NCBI GenBank assembly: GCA_028284605.1
Contig: JANQRL010000013.1
Coordinates: forward strand, 1-62,351
Length of the DNA stretch: 62,351 bases
Direction of reading: 5' to 3'
Source of the DNA: Paracoccaceae bacterium
GTDB taxonomy: Bacteria > Pseudomonadota > Alphaproteobacteria > Rhodobacterales > Rhodobacteraceae
The position numbers were made by a program, and so were the translations under genes. Under the pieces are notes generated by a model. It was not told where the DNA came from. It ran no database searches and was given only the letters and a program-made list of their open reading frames with translations. Positions 19,231-28,063 of the stretch are shown in pieces (position 1 is the first letter of the stretch; each line of letters begins with the position of its first letter).

Positions 19231-19384
19231 CTTGCAGCACCCCACGTCTGAGTCCGTCCGCAGTCCGTGGCCTTTGCGCCGCAGAGGCCAGCCGACCCCG
19301 CACCGCGCCGCGGACCGTTTTGCCTTTCAGGGTTTGCCAACTTAATGTGGCCACAAGTGGGCAAACCATGGTCAAGAGGCAGGA

Positions 19385-21007
19385 ATGAAAAGGGTAAATC
19401 CGGCGCGCATGCTGGGTCTTCTCGTCGCGATGGTCGCTCTTTTCGGCGGTGCGGCGCTTCTCAAGGGCGGGTTCTATTTCGGCAAACATGAGGGAGACAC
19501 GCTGCATTTCATGCAGATCGTGTTGCGGATGGAGGCCGGGCAGATCCCGCATCTCCACTTCATGACGCCGATCGGGGCGCTGGCCTTCGCGCCGTTCTCG
19601 TTTCTGATCGGGCAGGGGCTTTCGGCGGGGATGGCGATCCTCTGGGCGCAGGTCCTCGCCGCGCTGCTGATCCTGCCGGCGGTCTGGTGGGTGGCGGTGA
19701 CGCGGATGGGCCCGTGGCTTGGCGCGCTTCTCGGCCTCGTGATCATGGTGCTGATGCTGGCCCTGGTCCATGGCGAGGCGGAGCGGGCGATCTCGATCTC
19801 GATGCACTACAATCGCTGGGCCTGGGCGGCGGCGTTTCTGGCGATCCTGACAGCGCTCATCGTCCCGGAGCGGCCGCGCAGCGCGCTGATCGACGGTGTG
19901 TTGATCGGCCTTATGATGGCCGTGCTGGCGATGATCAAGGCGACCTATTTCGCGGCCTTCGCGATCCCCGTTCTGGTCGCGCTTCTCGGCACCGGACAGC
20001 GCGCGGCGCTGGGCGTGGCGCTGCTCACCGGGCTGGCGGTCTTCGCGGGGCTGACGCTCTGGCTCGGCTTCGGCTATTGGACGGCCTATCTGGGCGACTT
20101 GCTGATTGTGGCGATGTCCGAAGTCCGGCCGGCGCCCGGGGAGGATTTGCAGGCGGTGATCGTGGCGCCGCTCTACAAGGGGGCGTCGCTGCTCGCCGTG
20201 GTCGCGGTGATCCTGCTCAGGCAAGCGGGGCAGACGGTGGCGGGGCTGGTACTTCTACTGCTGCTGCCCGGCTTCTTCTATGTAACCTATCAGAATTTCG
20301 GCAACGATCCGCAATGGCTCTACCTGCTGGCGATCCTGCTCTTCGCGTTCCGCCCCGGGCCCGAGGCGGTGAACGGGGCCGGCTGGAACCTGCGGCAGGC
20401 GACCCATATCGCCGGCGCGATGGCGATGGCCTTTGCGATGCCGTCCTTCTTCAATCTGGCCTTCTCGCCGTTCCGGCATTTCAGCAAGGAGGTGGAGGAA
20501 TACGCCCCGGTCATCCCCGGCGATCCCCGGCTCGCCGATCTGCAAATTCCCGAGGTGCGGGCGATGCGGGTCGATGCGCGGGTCGCGCGCGACGGACCGG
20601 GATCGGGGTTGGAGGCTTTCGTCGAGGCCGCTGACCGCGATGAGCCGAACACGTTCCGGGGTGAGCGCTTTGCCTATTGCAAGATCGAGCTGGGTGTCAC
20701 CGCGCATTTCCAGGCCATCGCCGACGATATCGCCGCGGCCGGACTCGATACAGGGCGCACCGCCTTTGCCGCCGATCTGTTCAACTCGTACTGGCTCTTC
20801 GGCGGGCTCGAGCCGCTGCCGGGCGGGGCGCCTTGGTATTATGGCGGGCTGCCCGGATGGGCGATGGCGGATTATCTGATCGTGCCGCTCTGCCCGCTTT
20901 CGGTGAGCGGGCAGGGGCATGTGCTGGAGGCGGTGACCGAGGCCGGCACCGAGCTTGTCGAACTGCGGCGGACCCCGCTCTACGTTCTTTACGGCAAGCC
21001 CGGATAG
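19385..21007 (+). CDS. GT-C-like multispanning membrane protein, candidate glycosyltransferase
   Basis: The 540-residue protein has about ten membrane helices (residues 1-360) and a soluble C-terminal domain of about 160 residues. After the first helix comes an acidic periplasmic loop, GKHEGDTLHFMQIVLRMEAG, then IPHLHFMTPIGALAFAPFSF. An acidic motif in the first loop and a following P/H-x-x-P-L/I-G-x-L-like segment are the hallmarks of GT-C enzymes, which take sugars from polyprenyl-phosphate donors. I recognise no named family, so the role is inferred. It is divergent from the AAA+ gene and convergent with the Tad operon; a DPA-type donor pathway lies 12 kb away. Confidence 0.6.
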   Translation: MKRVNPARMLGLLVAMVALFGGAALLKGGFYFGKHEGDTLHFMQIVLRMEAGQIPHLHFMTPIGALAFAPFSFLIGQGLSAGMAILWAQVLAALLILPAVWWVAVTRMGPWLGALLGLVIMVLMLALVHGEAERAISISMHYNRWAWAAAFLAILTALIVPERPRSALIDGVLIGLMMAVLAMIKATYFAAFAIPVLVALLGTGQRAALGVALLTGLAVFAGLTLWLGFGYWTAYLGDLLIVAMSEVRPAPGEDLQAVIVAPLYKGASLLAVVAVILLRQAGQTVAGLVLLLLLPGFFYVTYQNFGNDPQWLYLLAILLFAFRPGPEAVNGAGWNLRQATHIAGAMAMAFAMPSFFNLAFSPFRHFSKEVEEYAPVIPGDPRLADLQIPEVRAMRVDARVARDGPGSGLEAFVEAADRDEPNTFRGERFAYCKIELGVTAHFQAIADDIAAAGLDTGRTAFAADLFNSYWLFGGLEPLPGGAPWYYGGLPGWAMADYLIVPLCPLSVSGQGHVLEAVTEAGTELVELRRTPLYVLYGKPG

Positions 21008-21023
21008 GGCGCGCGAGCGCGAC

Positions 21024-21170
21024 AAAACCCTTCGAAGGGTTTTGCCAGACCTTTCGAAAGGTCTGCGTGCCCGCCGGCCGTCGCCCCCCCGGGGACCGGC
21101 CAAGTTCGGCCAGGGACCGGGAGCCGCTAAAACTCTTCGAAGAGTTTTGCCAGACCCTTCGAAGGGTCTG
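21024..21170. repeat. Two pairs of perfect TTCGAA-centred palindromes
   Basis: The 193-nt gap between two converging genes holds four perfect 20-bp palindromes in two pairs. Pair 1 is AAAACCCTTCGAAGGGTTTT (21024-21043) and CAGACCTTTCGAAAGGTCTG (21046-21065); pair 2 is AAAACTCTTCGAAGAGTTTT (21129-21148) and CAGACCCTTCGAAGGGTCTG (21151-21170). Members of a pair are 2 nt apart. Differences between pairs are compensated in both arms, so the base-paired structure appears to be kept. The A/T ends of the first member would act as a two-way intrinsic terminator. Confidence 0.92.
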
Positions 21171-21200
21171 ACCTCACGGGTATAGGCCGCGCGGAACCCG

Positions 21201-21692
21201 TTACCCCCCGCTCGCCTTCACCACCAGATAGGCGATCAGCGTACCCGATAGCGGAAATCCCATCGGGAAGCGTTTGCCGGTTTCCCAGCTCTTCCAGTCC
21301 GGGGCGAGCCGGCGGATCGGCGTGGCGCGCACGATCCGGTGCGCCGCAACGCCGGACAGCAGGATCGCGGCGAAGAGGAAGATCAGCCAGCTCAGATCGC
21401 CGACCGCGATATAGGGCGCGGCCGCGGCCATGAATTTCGCATCGCCCGCGCCCAGGGCTCCGGCGGCATTCAGCACCATGCCGAGGACCAGCACGACGAG
21501 CAGATGGCCGAAATGCCACAGATAGGTCTCGAGCGGCAGCAGAACCGGGCCGAGAACAATATAGACGATCGCCAGGGCATAGACCGCCCGGTTCGGGATC
21601 GTCATGTCCGAGAGATCCGACCAGGCGACATAGAGGCAGATCGGCACGACCGGGATCAGGAACCAGGCCGCGGCGGCGTCGGGCATCTCCAT
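21201..21692 (-). CDS. cpaA: Tad prepilin peptidase CpaA/TadV
   Basis: CpaA is the inner-membrane aspartic peptidase that removes the leader of Flp prepilins. The 163-residue product has about five membrane helices, the first catalytic Asp in SDLSDMTIPN and the second in the GxGD motif GAGDAK. It has only the short C-terminal peptidase core and lacks the methylase domain of type IV pilus PilD, as expected for Tad systems. It is the last gene of the minus-strand Tad operon, 7 nt after the second TPR lipoprotein. Met codons at 21692 and 21686 are both possible starts. Confidence 0.92.
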   Translation of the reverse strand: MEMPDAAAAWFLIPVVPICLYVAWSDLSDMTIPNRAVYALAIVYIVLGPVLLPLETYLWHFGHLLVVLVLGMVLNAAGALGAGDAKFMAAAAPYIAVGDLSWLIFLFAAILLSGVAAHRIVRATPIRRLAPDWKSWETGKRFPMGFPLSGTLIAYLVVKASGG

Positions 21693-21699
21693 CGCGCGG

Positions 21700-22557
21700 T
21701 CAGTTCGTCACGTTGTCTTCTAGCGCCCGGAGCGCGCGCACGGCGGCCTCGAAATGCTGCGGATGGGTGTCGATGGCCTCGCGCAGGAGACCCTTGCCCA
21801 TGGTCACGTCGCCCTGCTTGATGGCGCTCAGGGCAAGCGTGTGCAGCAGCTGCGCCCGCTCGACCTGGTTCATCGGCACCACCGGAAGGTCGTAATTGCG
21901 TTGCGCGCCGCGGGCGAGGACCAGGTTGTTCTTGGCGGTGAAGAGCTGCGGATCGTTGCGGATCGCATCGCCGAAGAGCCGTTCGGCGCCGGCGAAATCG
22001 CCCCGGGTCAGCTTCGAGAAGCCCCAGTTGTTGAACACACCGGCGGGTTTCGTGGTCAGTCCGGCGGCGATCTCGTAGAAGCTGTCGGCGCGCTCCCATT
22101 CCTCGTTGCTGTCGGCGACCATTGCCTCGAGCCGGTAACGTTTATAGGTCTCGTGGGTCGGCGGGATGGCGTCGAGCACCGTCTCGGCCCGCTCCCAGTC
22201 GTTGTTGCGGATCAGCGCATCGGCGAGATCGACTTCATCGGTCACGGTGGCCTCGTCATGGGCCACCACCGCGTCCCAGGCCGACACCGCCTCGGGCGCG
22301 CGTCCGGCGCGGATGAGCGACTTCGCCAGCCCCCGCATCAGGTCGATCCGGCCGGGATCGTTCGCGGCGGCGCGGGTGAAGTAGATCACCGCCTCATCCG
22401 GATCGGCGACTGTCAGCATGACGTCGTTGAGATTGGTTTCATCGACGACGTTGACGTCGCGCAGGGCGCGGTCGACCTGGGCGCTACCGGACTGGTCGCA
22501 GGCCGCCAGGAACAGGGCCCCGGTCAGGCCCAGGCTGAAGACGATGGGGTGGCGCAT
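21700..22557 (-). CDS. TPR lipoprotein of the Tad locus
   Basis: The 285-residue product has a lipoprotein signal with lipobox LAAC (Cys 20) and tetratricopeptide-like helices through most of the mature part (for example DEAVIYFTRAAANDPGRIDL, AEAVSAWDAVVAHD-type repeats, GDFAGAERLFGDAIRNDPQL). It is a second TadD-like protein directly after tadD. TadD acts as a pilotin-like assembly factor for the secretin in characterised systems; whether this paralogue does so too is inference. It is 29 nt from tadD and 7 nt from cpaA, so it is co-transcribed. Confidence 0.82.
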   Translation of the reverse strand: MRHPIVFSLGLTGALFLAACDQSGSAQVDRALRDVNVVDETNLNDVMLTVADPDEAVIYFTRAAANDPGRIDLMRGLAKSLIRAGRAPEAVSAWDAVVAHDEATVTDEVDLADALIRNNDWERAETVLDAIPPTHETYKRYRLEAMVADSNEEWERADSFYEIAAGLTTKPAGVFNNWGFSKLTRGDFAGAERLFGDAIRNDPQLFTAKNNLVLARGAQRNYDLPVVPMNQVERAQLLHTLALSAIKQGDVTMGKGLLREAIDTHPQHFEAAVRALRALEDNVTN

Positions 22558-22586
22558 ATTCCTGCGTCCTTTGCTGCTCTGGCCTC

Positions 22587-23147
22587 TTACGGCGCAGCAA
22601 GGATCACGTAGTCTCCCGTGCCCCTGCGCACCAATTGGAACGGTTCGTTCTCGTTTGCCTCGCTATAGCCCGGATCGTCGAATTTTGCGAGCGCCAAGCG
22701 CAGGTTGTCGCGGATCTGCTCGCTTTGGCCGCTATCCGTTGCAAAGGCGCGACGGAAGATGCGCACCGCTTCGCCGGTATTGCCGCGCTCCATCAGGATC
22801 ACGCCGAGATTGTTCCAGGCTGCGGCGAAGCTCGGATCCTCGTCGACCGCGCGGCGCAGGAGCCGTTCGGCCTGACCGAGCCGGCCGAGCTTGAGGTTGG
22901 CGGAGCCGAGCGCGGAAAGCGTGTCGACATTGAGCCCCTGCTGCCCGGCGGCCCGCGTATAGGCCTCGAGCGCAAGTTCGTATTCGCCCGCTGCCATCAG
23001 ACGGTGCCCGACGATGAGACCGTCGATATCCGATTGACCGGCCACGCCCGGAGCGAAGACCCCGTCGCCACGGTTCAGGCCGCCCGCGGAACAGGCGGCC
23101 AGGGCGGCCAGGGCCGCCAGCAACGCACCGACCCGAAAGAGCTGCAT
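22587..23147 (-). CDS. tadD: Tad assembly lipoprotein TadD
   Basis: TadD is an outer-membrane TPR lipoprotein needed for Tad secretion, probably by aiding secretin assembly. The 186-residue product has a lipoprotein signal with lipobox LAACS (Cys 19) and three TPR-like units, including YELALEAYTRAAGQQG, LGRLGQAERLLRRAVDEDPS and GNTGEAVRIFRRAFATDSG. It lies 6 nt after tadC in the operon and is followed by a related TPR lipoprotein. Confidence 0.88.
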   Translation of the reverse strand: MQLFRVGALLAALAALAACSAGGLNRGDGVFAPGVAGQSDIDGLIVGHRLMAAGEYELALEAYTRAAGQQGLNVDTLSALGSANLKLGRLGQAERLLRRAVDEDPSFAAAWNNLGVILMERGNTGEAVRIFRRAFATDSGQSEQIRDNLRLALAKFDDPGYSEANENEPFQLVRRGTGDYVILAAP

Positions 23148-23153
23148 CTGCCC

Positions 23154-24137
23154 CTAGAAGTTGCTTCCGCTCAGCGTCTCCGCGATCCCGTAGACCGACG
23201 GCCCGATCAGGATGATGAGAAGCGGCGGCACCGTCAACATCATCGTCGCCAGCGTCATCTTCGTGGGCAGCGTGTTGGCCTTCTCCTCGGCCCGCATCAC
23301 CCGCTTGTCGCGCATTTCCGAGGCATAGACCCGCAGCGCTTCGGCGATTGACGTGCCGAATTGCTGCGACTGGATCAGCACGGTGACAAAGGAGGTCACG
23401 TCCTGCACCCCGGCGCGTTCGGACATGTCGCGCAGCACGTTTGTCTTGTCCTTGCCGGCCTTCATCTCATGGGCGACGAGGTCGAACTCGTCGGCCAGAG
23501 CGGGATAGCCGGCCCGGATCTCCTCGGCGACGCGGATGATCGACTGGTCGAGCGATTGCCCGGCCTCGACGCAGACCAGCATCATGTCGAGGCTGTCGGG
23601 AAAGCCGTTGGTGATCTCTTCCTGGCGCTGGGTCTGGCGACGGTTGACCCAGTATTTCGGCGCCATGTAGCCGACGATGCCCGGCCCGAGGCTCGCCATG
23701 ATCATCGTCTGGGTGGTCGGATCGCCGGTCGCCGAGGCATAGATCACGTAGACCAGGCCGACGAGCAACAGGATCGAACCAAGGGCGAACTGCGCGAAAT
23801 GGAACATCCGCACCGCGTTCTTCGACCGGTAACCGGCCTGGATCAGTTTCAGCCGGCTGGCGGAGTACTCCTCCTCGTCCTTGGGTTCGAGAAAGTCGGA
23901 GTACTTCGCCAGCTTGTCGGCTGCGCCGCTGTTCTCCCGGAGCTGCTGGCCGGCCTTGGCGTGGTTCGAGGCCCGGCTGGTCCGGTTCAGCTTGTCGAGC
24001 GGGTCCTCCCGCTTCTGCAAGAGCGCCGGAAGGGTCAGGAGCACCATGATCAGCCCGAGAAATCCGATCGCGATGACCGGGCCGAAGGGTCCGACATACT
24101 CGGTCAGGAGTCCGTTGATCTGGTTGAGAATTTCCAT
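23154..24137 (-). CDS. tadC: Tad inner-membrane platform protein TadC
   Basis: TadC is one of two platform proteins of the type II secretion F family that work with the TadA/CpaF motor to extend Flp pili. The 327-residue product has an N-terminal helix (about residues 17-36), two further helices in the middle (about 115-150), the F-domain region (MMLVCVEAGQSLDQSIIRVA to TSFVTVLIQSQQFGTSIAEA, in parts) and a last helix near the C-terminus. It begins 10 nt after tadB, the normal gene order. Confidence 0.93.
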   Translation of the reverse strand: MEILNQINGLLTEYVGPFGPVIAIGFLGLIMVLLTLPALLQKREDPLDKLNRTSRASNHAKAGQQLRENSGAADKLAKYSDFLEPKDEEEYSASRLKLIQAGYRSKNAVRMFHFAQFALGSILLLVGLVYVIYASATGDPTTQTMIMASLGPGIVGYMAPKYWVNRRQTQRQEEITNGFPDSLDMMLVCVEAGQSLDQSIIRVAEEIRAGYPALADEFDLVAHEMKAGKDKTNVLRDMSERAGVQDVTSFVTVLIQSQQFGTSIAEALRVYASEMRDKRVMRAEEKANTLPTKMTLATMMLTVPPLLIILIGPSVYGIAETLSGSNF

Positions 24138-24147
24138 CGCTGTGTTC

Positions 24148-25116
24148 CTAGACCTTGATGTCCACGAGCCGCTTCATCACCACGACATTCGCGACGAGGA
24201 AGGCGGCGACGACGAGGCAGGCCGGGATGAAGACCGGCGTCTCCTTCACCTCGTCGTAATAGTTCGGCTGGATGACGTTGATCATCACCAGGGCGAAGAG
24301 CGGAAAGACCGAAAGGAACATGCCGGACCACTTCGCCTCCGCGGTGATCGCCTTGACCCTGCGGAACAGCTTGAAACGGGACCGGATCACCTTGGCCAGG
24401 CCATCGAGGATTTCGGCGAGGTTGCCACCCGCAGTCTGCTGGATCGTCACGGCGACGGCGAGGAAGCGCAGATCCTGCATGTCCATCCGCTCGGCCATGT
24501 GCTTGAGCGCCTCGCCCATGTCGCGACCGTAAGCCGCCTCATCGGCGATCACGCCCATCTCCGAGCCGAGCGGGTCGGCCACCTCGCTGGCCACGATGCC
24601 GATCGCCGAGGCGAAGGGGTGGCCAACACGCAGGGATCGGACCATCAACTCCACTGCGTCGGGAAGCTGCTCCTCGAGCATCCCGATCCGCTTCTTGGCC
24701 TTGTTGTTGATCCAGACATAGACCCCGCCGACGCCCATGCCGATCGCGACTGCGAGACGGACCGGCGTACTCGCGGCAGTGCCGAAGGTCAGGCCGACAT
24801 AGGCCACTGCGGCCAGCAGCCCCATGATCATGATGAGCTGACCGGGGGTGAACGCGATATTGGCCTTTTGCGCCTTCTGGGCGAGCATCGCATAGAGCGG
24901 GATGCCCTGGGAGTTCATGTGCTGGCTCATCTCCTTGCGGAGTTGTTCGAGCACCTCTTCGCGACCCGACCCCTTTTCGATCAGGTCGAGGCGGCGGTTG
25001 ACCTTGTTGTTGAGGCTGATCGATTTGCCGAAGACCGTGAGGTAAATGCCCTCGACGAGGACCAGGACGGCAACGAAGATCAGGCCGTAGATGATCGGTT
25101 CTGCTGAGATCGTCAT
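24148..25116 (-). CDS. tadB: Tad inner-membrane platform protein TadB
   Basis: TadB is the partner platform protein of TadC. The 322-residue product has an N-terminal helix (about residues 7-29), a cytoplasmic region, two helices at about 88-130, the F-domain with ELMVRSLRVGHPFASAIGIV and LRFLAVAVTIQQTAGGNLAE, and C-terminal helices (GMFLSVFPLFALVMI; FIPACLVVAAFLVANVVV). It starts 6 nt after cpaF and is followed at 10 nt by tadC. Confidence 0.93.
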   Translation of the reverse strand: MTISAEPIIYGLIFVAVLVLVEGIYLTVFGKSISLNNKVNRRLDLIEKGSGREEVLEQLRKEMSQHMNSQGIPLYAMLAQKAQKANIAFTPGQLIMIMGLLAAVAYVGLTFGTAASTPVRLAVAIGMGVGGVYVWINNKAKKRIGMLEEQLPDAVELMVRSLRVGHPFASAIGIVASEVADPLGSEMGVIADEAAYGRDMGEALKHMAERMDMQDLRFLAVAVTIQQTAGGNLAEILDGLAKVIRSRFKLFRRVKAITAEAKWSGMFLSVFPLFALVMINVIQPNYYDEVKETPVFIPACLVVAAFLVANVVVMKRLVDIKV

Positions 25117-25122
25117 GTCAGA

Positions 25123-26538
25123 TCACTCCGCAGCGATGGGTTCGAAGATTGCCGGCGGCAGGTCGTAGCCCCAGAGCTTGAAGCGCTCGGAGAAATGCGA
25201 CCGCACGCCGGTGGCGGTGAAATGGCCGATGATCTTGTTGTTCGGGCCGATCCCCATGCGCTGGTAGCGGAACACTTCCTGCATCGAGATCACGTCGCCC
25301 TCCATGCCGGTGATCTCGGTGATCGAGACCATGCGGCGCGAGCCGTCCTGGAGGCGGCTGGCCTGCACGATGAGGTTCACGGCCGAGGCGATCTGCGCCC
25401 GCATCGCCTTCATCGGCATCTCGATCCCGGCCATCGAGATCATGTTTTCCAGACGGCTGATCCCGTCCCGCGCGGAGTTGGCGTGGATCGTGGTCATCGA
25501 GCCGTCATGGCCGGTATTCATGGCCTGGAGCATGTCGATGACTTCCTCGCCGCGGGTCTCGCCGACGATGATCCGGTCGGGACGCATCCGGAGCGCGTTT
25601 CTCAGACAGTCGCGCTGGGTGACCGCGCCCTTGCCCTCGACATTGGCGGGCTTCGATTCCATCCGGCCGACATGGGTCTGCTGGAGCTGGAGTTCCGCGG
25701 TGTCCTCGATGGTCAGGATGCGCTCGCTGTCGTCGATGAAGGAGGAGAGCGCGTTGAGCGTCGTGGTCTTACCGGAGCCGGTCCCGCCCGAGACGATCAC
25801 GTTGAGCCGGGTCGAGACGGCGGCCTCCAGATAGGCGGCCATCTCCTCGGTGAAGGCGCCGAACTTGACGAGATCGTTGATCCCGAGCTTGTCCTTCTTG
25901 AACTTCCGGATCGAGACCAGCGAGCCGTCCACCGCGACCGGCGGCACCATCGCGTTGAAACGCGAGCCATCGGCGAGGCGGGCGTCGACATAGGGGTTCG
26001 ATTCATCGACGCGGCGGCCCACGGCGGAGACGATCTTGTCGATGATCCGCAGAAGATGCCGCTCGTCCTTGAAGGTGACGTCGCTGAGCTCAAGCTTGCC
26101 GAGCCGTTCCACGAAGATCTGCTGCGGGCCGTTGATCAGGATGTCGTTGATGTCGTCATCCTTCAGGAGCGGCTCCAGCGGACCGAGACCGGTGACCTCG
26201 AAGAACAGATCCTGGTTGAGGGTCTGACGCTCCTCGCGGTTCAGGACAACGCCCATCTCTTCCAACGTTTCGGCGGAGATCGCGTTGATCTCCTGGCGCA
26301 GGTCGTTCTCGGCGGCGTTCTCCAGGGCGGCCAGGTTGAGATTGTCGAGGAGCGCCTTGTGGAGTTCCAGTTTGATCTCCGCCAGGCGTTCCTTGCGCTT
26401 CTTCTCCTTGTTGACGGGGGCGGCCTGGGCCGCCCGCCTCGGCGCTGTGGCCGCAGGCTGAAGCTTGGTCACCGCCGACGGCTCGGACGGGGCGGCGGCG
26501 GGCTTGCCGGGGGCCTGCTTCTTGTATTTGGAGAACAT
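25123..26538 (-). CDS. cpaF: Tad pilus secretion ATPase CpaF/TadA
   Basis: CpaF/TadA is the hexameric cytoplasmic motor ATPase of the Tad pilus. The 471-residue protein has a flexible basic N-terminus to about residue 50, a helical N-terminal domain, and the secretion ATPase core with Walker A GGTGSGKTT (about 251-259), the Asp and His boxes and Walker B RIIVGETRGEEVIDMLQA with TTIHANSARD behind. It is 18 nt after cpaE and 6 nt before tadB. Full length, with no sign of damage. Confidence 0.96.
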   Translation of the reverse strand: MFSKYKKQAPGKPAAAPSEPSAVTKLQPAATAPRRAAQAAPVNKEKKRKERLAEIKLELHKALLDNLNLAALENAAENDLRQEINAISAETLEEMGVVLNREERQTLNQDLFFEVTGLGPLEPLLKDDDINDILINGPQQIFVERLGKLELSDVTFKDERHLLRIIDKIVSAVGRRVDESNPYVDARLADGSRFNAMVPPVAVDGSLVSIRKFKKDKLGINDLVKFGAFTEEMAAYLEAAVSTRLNVIVSGGTGSGKTTTLNALSSFIDDSERILTIEDTAELQLQQTHVGRMESKPANVEGKGAVTQRDCLRNALRMRPDRIIVGETRGEEVIDMLQAMNTGHDGSMTTIHANSARDGISRLENMISMAGIEMPMKAMRAQIASAVNLIVQASRLQDGSRRMVSITEITGMEGDVISMQEVFRYQRMGIGPNNKIIGHFTATGVRSHFSERFKLWGYDLPPAIFEPIAAE

Positions 26539-26556
26539 CGAGAACCCTTTCGCGGA

Positions 26557-27798
26557 TCAGGCGCCGGCTTCTGCGCGCTGGTTAATCTCGTGGACGGACT
26601 TGGCGAGCTTGGCGATTTCCTTGCGCAGCGCGTTCTTCGCGATGCCCTCGGCCATCGGCACGCCATGATCGGCGTTCTGTGCGACCGCGTAGCCGCCATC
26701 GGGGAGCTGCACCTCGATCCCGATGCCGAGGCTCTCGGCGAGCCGTTTGACCCGGGCCTTGCCGCTCAGATCGGTGAATTTCGGGCCGCGGTTGAGGATG
26801 AAACGGAGCTTCTCGAAGGGCAGGTCCTCGGCCTGCATCGTGCGCTTCATCCGGAGCGTGTTCTGGGCCGAGCGCATATCCATCTCGATGGTGGCGAAAT
26901 AGACATGGGCCTGTTCCAGCACCGCCTGGGTCCATTCCACCACGGTAGTCGGCATGTCGATGACCACATAGTCGAAGTTGCGCTTGGCGAACTCGATGAT
27001 CCGGCTGACATCCTCCGACCCGATCAGGTCGAGTGGGATCAGCTCGGTCGGCGCGGTGAGCACCTGGAGCTTGTCCTCGTAGGACAGCAGCGCCTGCATG
27101 AAGCTGTCGGCATCCATGCCTTCGGTGTTCGACAGGAGCTCGAAGACCGCCTCGCGGCGGGGCAGGTCGAGATAGGTCGATGCGGAACCGAATTGCAGAT
27201 CCAGGTCAAGCAGACAGACACGCGGCGGCGCCTTCTTGTCGATTGTGGCGAGCTCCCAGGCGAGGTTGACCGCCAGCGTCGTCGATCCGGTCCCGCCGGC
27301 CATGCCGTGAACCGGCAGTACCACCCCGTCGCGGTCATGGGAGGCCTTCAGCTTGTTCTGCATCTCGGGGGGCAGAGGCGGCTCCTCGGCCTTCCTCAGC
27401 ACCCGTTCGATGGCATTGGCGAGTTCGTTTTCCGGAAGCGGGTAGGGGACGAATTCGTCACCTCCCTCGCGAAGCAGCTGGTGCAGCGAGGCCGGGCTGA
27501 GGTCTTCGGCGATCAGAATCACCTTGATGTCGCGGCCCTTTGCGGCGGCAATGATGTCGGTGATCAGCGACAGGTCGGCTTCGTCTTCGGCGTCAAGCGC
27601 GATGGCGACGAATTTCAGGGTCTCGGCGTCGGGCTGCTCGAGAAAGGCCAGTGCTTCGCCGAAGCCCAGATCGCCCCAACTCTCCCCGAGCGATGCTTCC
27701 ATATCCTCGATCAGGAGATCGAAGATCTGAACGTCCCGGGAGATCGTGCAGGCCTCCAGAGGCTGCGGTTCGGGTTGCAAAAGAGCACTGCTACTCAT
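26557..27798 (-). CDS. cpaE: Tad localisation ATPase-like protein CpaE/TadZ
   Basis: CpaE/TadZ places the Tad machine at its cell site. The 413-residue product has an N-terminal receiver-like domain (about residues 20-130) and a MinD/ParA-like C-terminal domain. The P-loop reads GGTGSTTLAVNLAW, so Ser replaces the catalytic Lys of the classic GKT/S sequence, a change seen in other TadZ proteins. Met 27798 is preceded by GAGG; 27807 is the alternative. A 265-nt gap separates it from the OmpA-like gene, enough for an internal promoter. cpaF follows at 18 nt. Confidence 0.9.
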   Translation of the reverse strand: MSSSALLQPEPQPLEACTISRDVQIFDLLIEDMEASLGESWGDLGFGEALAFLEQPDAETLKFVAIALDAEDEADLSLITDIIAAAKGRDIKVILIAEDLSPASLHQLLREGGDEFVPYPLPENELANAIERVLRKAEEPPLPPEMQNKLKASHDRDGVVLPVHGMAGGTGSTTLAVNLAWELATIDKKAPPRVCLLDLDLQFGSASTYLDLPRREAVFELLSNTEGMDADSFMQALLSYEDKLQVLTAPTELIPLDLIGSEDVSRIIEFAKRNFDYVVIDMPTTVVEWTQAVLEQAHVYFATIEMDMRSAQNTLRMKRTMQAEDLPFEKLRFILNRGPKFTDLSGKARVKRLAESLGIGIEVQLPDGGYAVAQNADHGVPMAEGIAKNALRKEIAKLAKSVHEINQRAEAGA

Positions 27799-28063
27799 CG
27801 GCCTCATGTCCTTCGAGACGGGATCGGTCGGGGGTCGTCACGGGGCCGGCGCGTTCTGCGCAGACCGTCCTGTCCCGTCGTCACCCATGCCCGGACCATC
27901 CGGGCGGCTTCTCCCATTGTGGGAAAACTCACGGACAATCTTGGCCAGATTGGGGCCGAAAAGCCGAAATTGTGCGGTATCTCGCGACGATGGGCGCGGA
28001 GCGGGCGGGTTGTTGACGGCCGTTCCGGGCCGGTCCTGTCGCCGCGATGCGCCCCGTCGGCGC

